A stretch of DNA of 7,379 nucleotides. Source: Candidatus Gorgonimonas leptogorgiae (lineage in GTDB: Bacteria; Pseudomonadota; Gammaproteobacteria; Pseudomonadales; Endozoicomonadaceae). Positions 5,517 through 7,379 of this stretch are shown piece by piece. Below the pieces are notes generated by a model. That model made no database searches. It had not been told where the DNA came from and worked only from the letters and a program-made list of their open reading frames with translations. The DNA lies in the NCBI GenBank assembly GCA_929200515.1, contig CAKNAD010000101.1:1-7379 (forward strand), given 5' to 3'. Numbering within the stretch: position 1 is the stretch's first letter; the number at the start of each line of letters is the position of its first letter. Both the position numbers and the translations under genes were made by a program.

Positions 5517-7379
5517 ATGAAAAAAGGCATTGTATATTTAATCTGGCTGGTATTTGTAATTTCTTGCCCAGCATTTAGTATAATTTCAAAGGAATTATCA
5601 GAAATATCTAAGAATAATTATAATTCTACAGGAGTTATAATTTATAGAAAGTATGAAGCTAATTTAGCAGTAAAACCAAATATCATAAAAACTTATGGTT
5701 ATATACAAAATACTGTTATTGAAAAACAAGAAGTTAATAATTCAGATGCAGATTCATATAAAAATGTAAATATGTTATTTGCACTTATACCTAAAACATA
5801 CAATTGTGTAGAACCGGACTTAAGTCATAACAAAATACAATGTATGAATGAATATCTTAATAAAAACTATCGTAGCAAAACAATAACATACCATGGCATT
5901 AAAGATACAGCTATAATTAATAAAGAAACTGAATTATTTTCAAAAGATTTTAATAATTATTTAACAGAGAAAAATTTAACAAGTATTTTTAGTGCAGAAA
6001 AAAAATCACAGATCTCTAATGCCATACTAGGATCATATGGCCTATTTATGCCTACAAATATCGATATGTTATCTAAATTTAATGGCATTGGTAGAGTTCT
6101 TTCTTCTGCTGTATCCATTATAGATGATCTATTACTAACAACAAATGACTTTAACAATAACCAGCAAGATATAACTAAACAGCAATTTGCTAACTTACAA
6201 GCTTTAATCTTTAAAGCTATAGAACAAGCTAAAACAGTAGTGTTTATTCCTGAATGCATGGCACAAAAACAAACCAATAGTATAGGTTTGCCACTTGCTT
6301 TAATAAATAAAGTTTCTGTAGATGAAACAACAGGGCAAGTAACTCTTAATTTAATGTTTTGCAATCAAGCAATAAACGACTTTATTGGATTTTATAAATT
6401 TATTAATGCTCGAAATTCCTTATTAGCCTCTAATAATTTAGTATCTGAATGGGAATTTGTTGATTACACTTTAGATTTAACTACTAACACTGAAACAGAT
6501 GCAGCTTGTAGTAATAATAATTTAATAACTTTAGGTTATAAACTTACATCTATCGAAGGAAAACTTACGGGTTGTATTAATTACCAAGCAGAGAATACTT
6601 CTGAATCTGTAACTACTGATATTCCAACGTTTACAGATGAAACTCACTTGTTAAGTGAGTGCAGGGCGCCAACTAATGCGGAAATACAGCTTATTAATAG
6701 TTCTGGTTTTAATCACCAGGCAGAGAATACTTCTGAATCTGTAACTACTGATATTCCAACATTTACAACAACTGAACCTAACTTGTTAAATGAGTGCAGG
6801 CAGCCAACTGATGCAGAAAGACAACTTATTAATAATTCCCGAATAATAAATTCAACCACTGATAATACTGAAGCTAAGCTGGAAGAAAATATTGCAAATA
6901 CATCGGTAGATAGTTACTACTATAGTTGTACTACTTACGATCGCAAATGTTTAGTTAAATTTGATTGTAGTTGTACTAATTATTGGTGCTGTCATCTCCA
7001 TCATAACTCTAAAGATACTCCAAATCATTGTAAATTTAAGAATTTTAAAGCACGTGATATTAAAAAATTAAAATGTTTGATATGCGATTGTGAGCAAGAT
7101 TTTAATGCTAATACTTCTCATTCTTGTACACAATGTAAAATTAAATTTTCTGATTATTACTGCGGTATATGCAAGCATTTAACAAATAGAGAAAACAACC
7201 CTGAACATTGTGAAAAATGCGGTGTTTGCCGTAATCATAGCAATAAAAGATTTCATTGCGATGATTGCGGTGTGTGTTTGGATATACGATATAAGGGCAA
7301 ACATAAATGCCTTCCTGATGCTGAACACAGTGAATGTGGTGTTTGTTTAGAAGGTGTTTTCAAAGGATGCATAGTGTTA
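5517..7379 (+). CDS. Exported protein with C-terminal RCHY1/Pirh2-like CHY-CTCHY-RING zinc module (partial, runs off right edge)
   Basis: 621 codons are visible. ATG 5517 is chosen because MKKGIVYLIWLVFVISCPAFS is a textbook signal peptide and GGA lies 7 nt upstream; ATG 5505 adds MDSL and has no Shine-Dalgarno. VISC (14-17) fits a lipobox and AFS (19-21) fits ordinary cleavage, so lipoprotein or soluble export are both possible. Residues 22-355 are unrecognised. Two tandem repeats follow (357-441). Residues 471-621 then match the eukaryotic ubiquitin ligase RCHY1: CHY finger with C471, C478, C484, C492-H-L-H495-H496, C520, C523, C537, C540 and DYYCGIC (546-552); CTCHY finger HCEKCGVCR (564-572), RFHCDDCGVC (578-587), KHKC (595-598); and the RING opening ECGVCLE (606-612). 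The CHY 'CRxCHD' reads CHLHHN, a Cys-to-His ligand swap. In RCHY1 these fingers bind p53 and the RING recruits E2. Here a host-directed ligase or zinc scaffold is inferred; the catalytic RING remainder is outside the window. Confidence 0.85.
   Translation, partial: MKKGIVYLIWLVFVISCPAFSIISKELSEISKNNYNSTGVIIYRKYEANLAVKPNIIKTYGYIQNTVIEKQEVNNSDADSYKNVNMLFALIPKTYNCVEPDLSHNKIQCMNEYLNKNYRSKTITYHGIKDTAIINKETELFSKDFNNYLTEKNLTSIFSAEKKSQISNAILGSYGLFMPTNIDMLSKFNGIGRVLSSAVSIIDDLLLTTNDFNNNQQDITKQQFANLQALIFKAIEQAKTVVFIPECMAQKQTNSIGLPLALINKVSVDETTGQVTLNLMFCNQAINDFIGFYKFINARNSLLASNNLVSEWEFVDYTLDLTTNTETDAACSNNNLITLGYKLTSIEGKLTGCINYQAENTSESVTTDIPTFTDETHLLSECRAPTNAEIQLINSSGFNHQAENTSESVTTDIPTFTTTEPNLLNECRQPTDAERQLINNSRIINSTTDNTEAKLEENIANTSVDSYYYSCTTYDRKCLVKFDCSCTNYWCCHLHHNSKDTPNHCKFKNFKARDIKKLKCLICDCEQDFNANTSHSCTQCKIKFSDYYCGICKHLTNRENNPEHCEKCGVCRNHSNKRFHCDDCGVCLDIRYKGKHKCLPDAEHSECGVCLEGVFKGCIVL
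6585..6839 (+). repeat. Tandem 44/41-residue repeat within the exported zinc-module protein
   Basis: Unit 1 covers 6585-6716 (residues 357-400) and unit 2 covers 6717-6839 (401-441). The first ~45 nt of each are almost identical (QAENTSESVTTDIPTFT); the second halves have diverged (LLSECRAPTNAEIQLIN against LLNECRQPTDAERQLIN) and unit 2 has one extra codon before the LL. The uneven divergence suggests recent duplication or gene conversion of the first half. Both keep one Cys in ECR. The repeats form a Thr/Ser/Asn-rich linker between the N-terminal region and the zinc fingers. Confidence 0.85.

Noticed and set aside
5957..6364. Open frame of 135 codons on the minus strand
   Set aside because: It is antisense inside the long exported zinc-module gene, which has the better frame, signal peptide and domains.
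1..7379. CRISPR array, tRNA or rRNA gene, intact transposase
   Set aside because: No regularly spaced identical repeats, no cloverleaf or rRNA signatures, and no transposase-length frame with a catalytic triad were seen on either strand.

Overview
The window is strongly AT-rich (well under one-third G+C by eye), has long non-coding gaps, clear AAGGA-type ribosome binding sites and decayed gene copies. Its genes look eukaryote-directed: an ankyrin-repeat protein, a probable beta-propeller with a signal peptide, and an exported protein ending in a eukaryotic-type CHY/CTCHY/RING zinc module. This suggests an obligately host-associated bacterium with a reduced genome living in a eukaryotic cell (for example Dependentiae/Babeliae, Rickettsiales or Legionellales). 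The lineage cannot be fixed from this sequence. No tRNA, rRNA, CRISPR array or intact transposase was found.

Layout. (1) 1-475, minus: the N-terminal part of a single-pass membrane protein with a Thr/Ser/Gln-rich repetitive tail, running off the left edge. (2) 476-979: a regulatory gap with an inverted repeat around possible back-to-back promoters. (3) 980-2095, plus: a protein with a methyltransferase-like Rossmann core. It converges on a truncated remnant of an ankyrin gene (2098-2172, minus) and that gene's upstream DNA (2186-2256). (4) 2343-3719, plus: a predicted exported beta-propeller-like protein. (5) 3761-3857, plus: a frameshifted remnant of the 3' end of a second methyltransferase-like gene, then a hairpin, then the ankyrin gene (4007-4923, minus). 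That gene is broken, or rescued by slippage, at an eight-A run. (6) 4924-5516: a long gap with the second copy of the ankyrin upstream block, an unusual stretch rich in inverted repeats, and a dyad near the next promoter. (7) 5517 to the right edge, plus: an exported or lipid-anchored protein with an unrecognised N-terminal region, two 44/41-residue tandem repeats, and a C-terminal RCHY1/Pirh2-like zinc module cut off inside the RING.

Two points stand out. First, the module [methyltransferase-like gene converging on ankyrin gene] exists twice and has decayed reciprocally: the left copy keeps the methyltransferase and only a scrap of the ankyrin gene, while the right copy keeps the ankyrin gene and only a scrap of the methyltransferase. 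Second, a eukaryotic ubiquitin-ligase zinc architecture is joined to a bacterial export signal and a novel N-terminal domain. A reasonable inference is that this is an accessory locus of secreted or surface host-interaction proteins. They do not form one operon, because each intact gene has its own leader.
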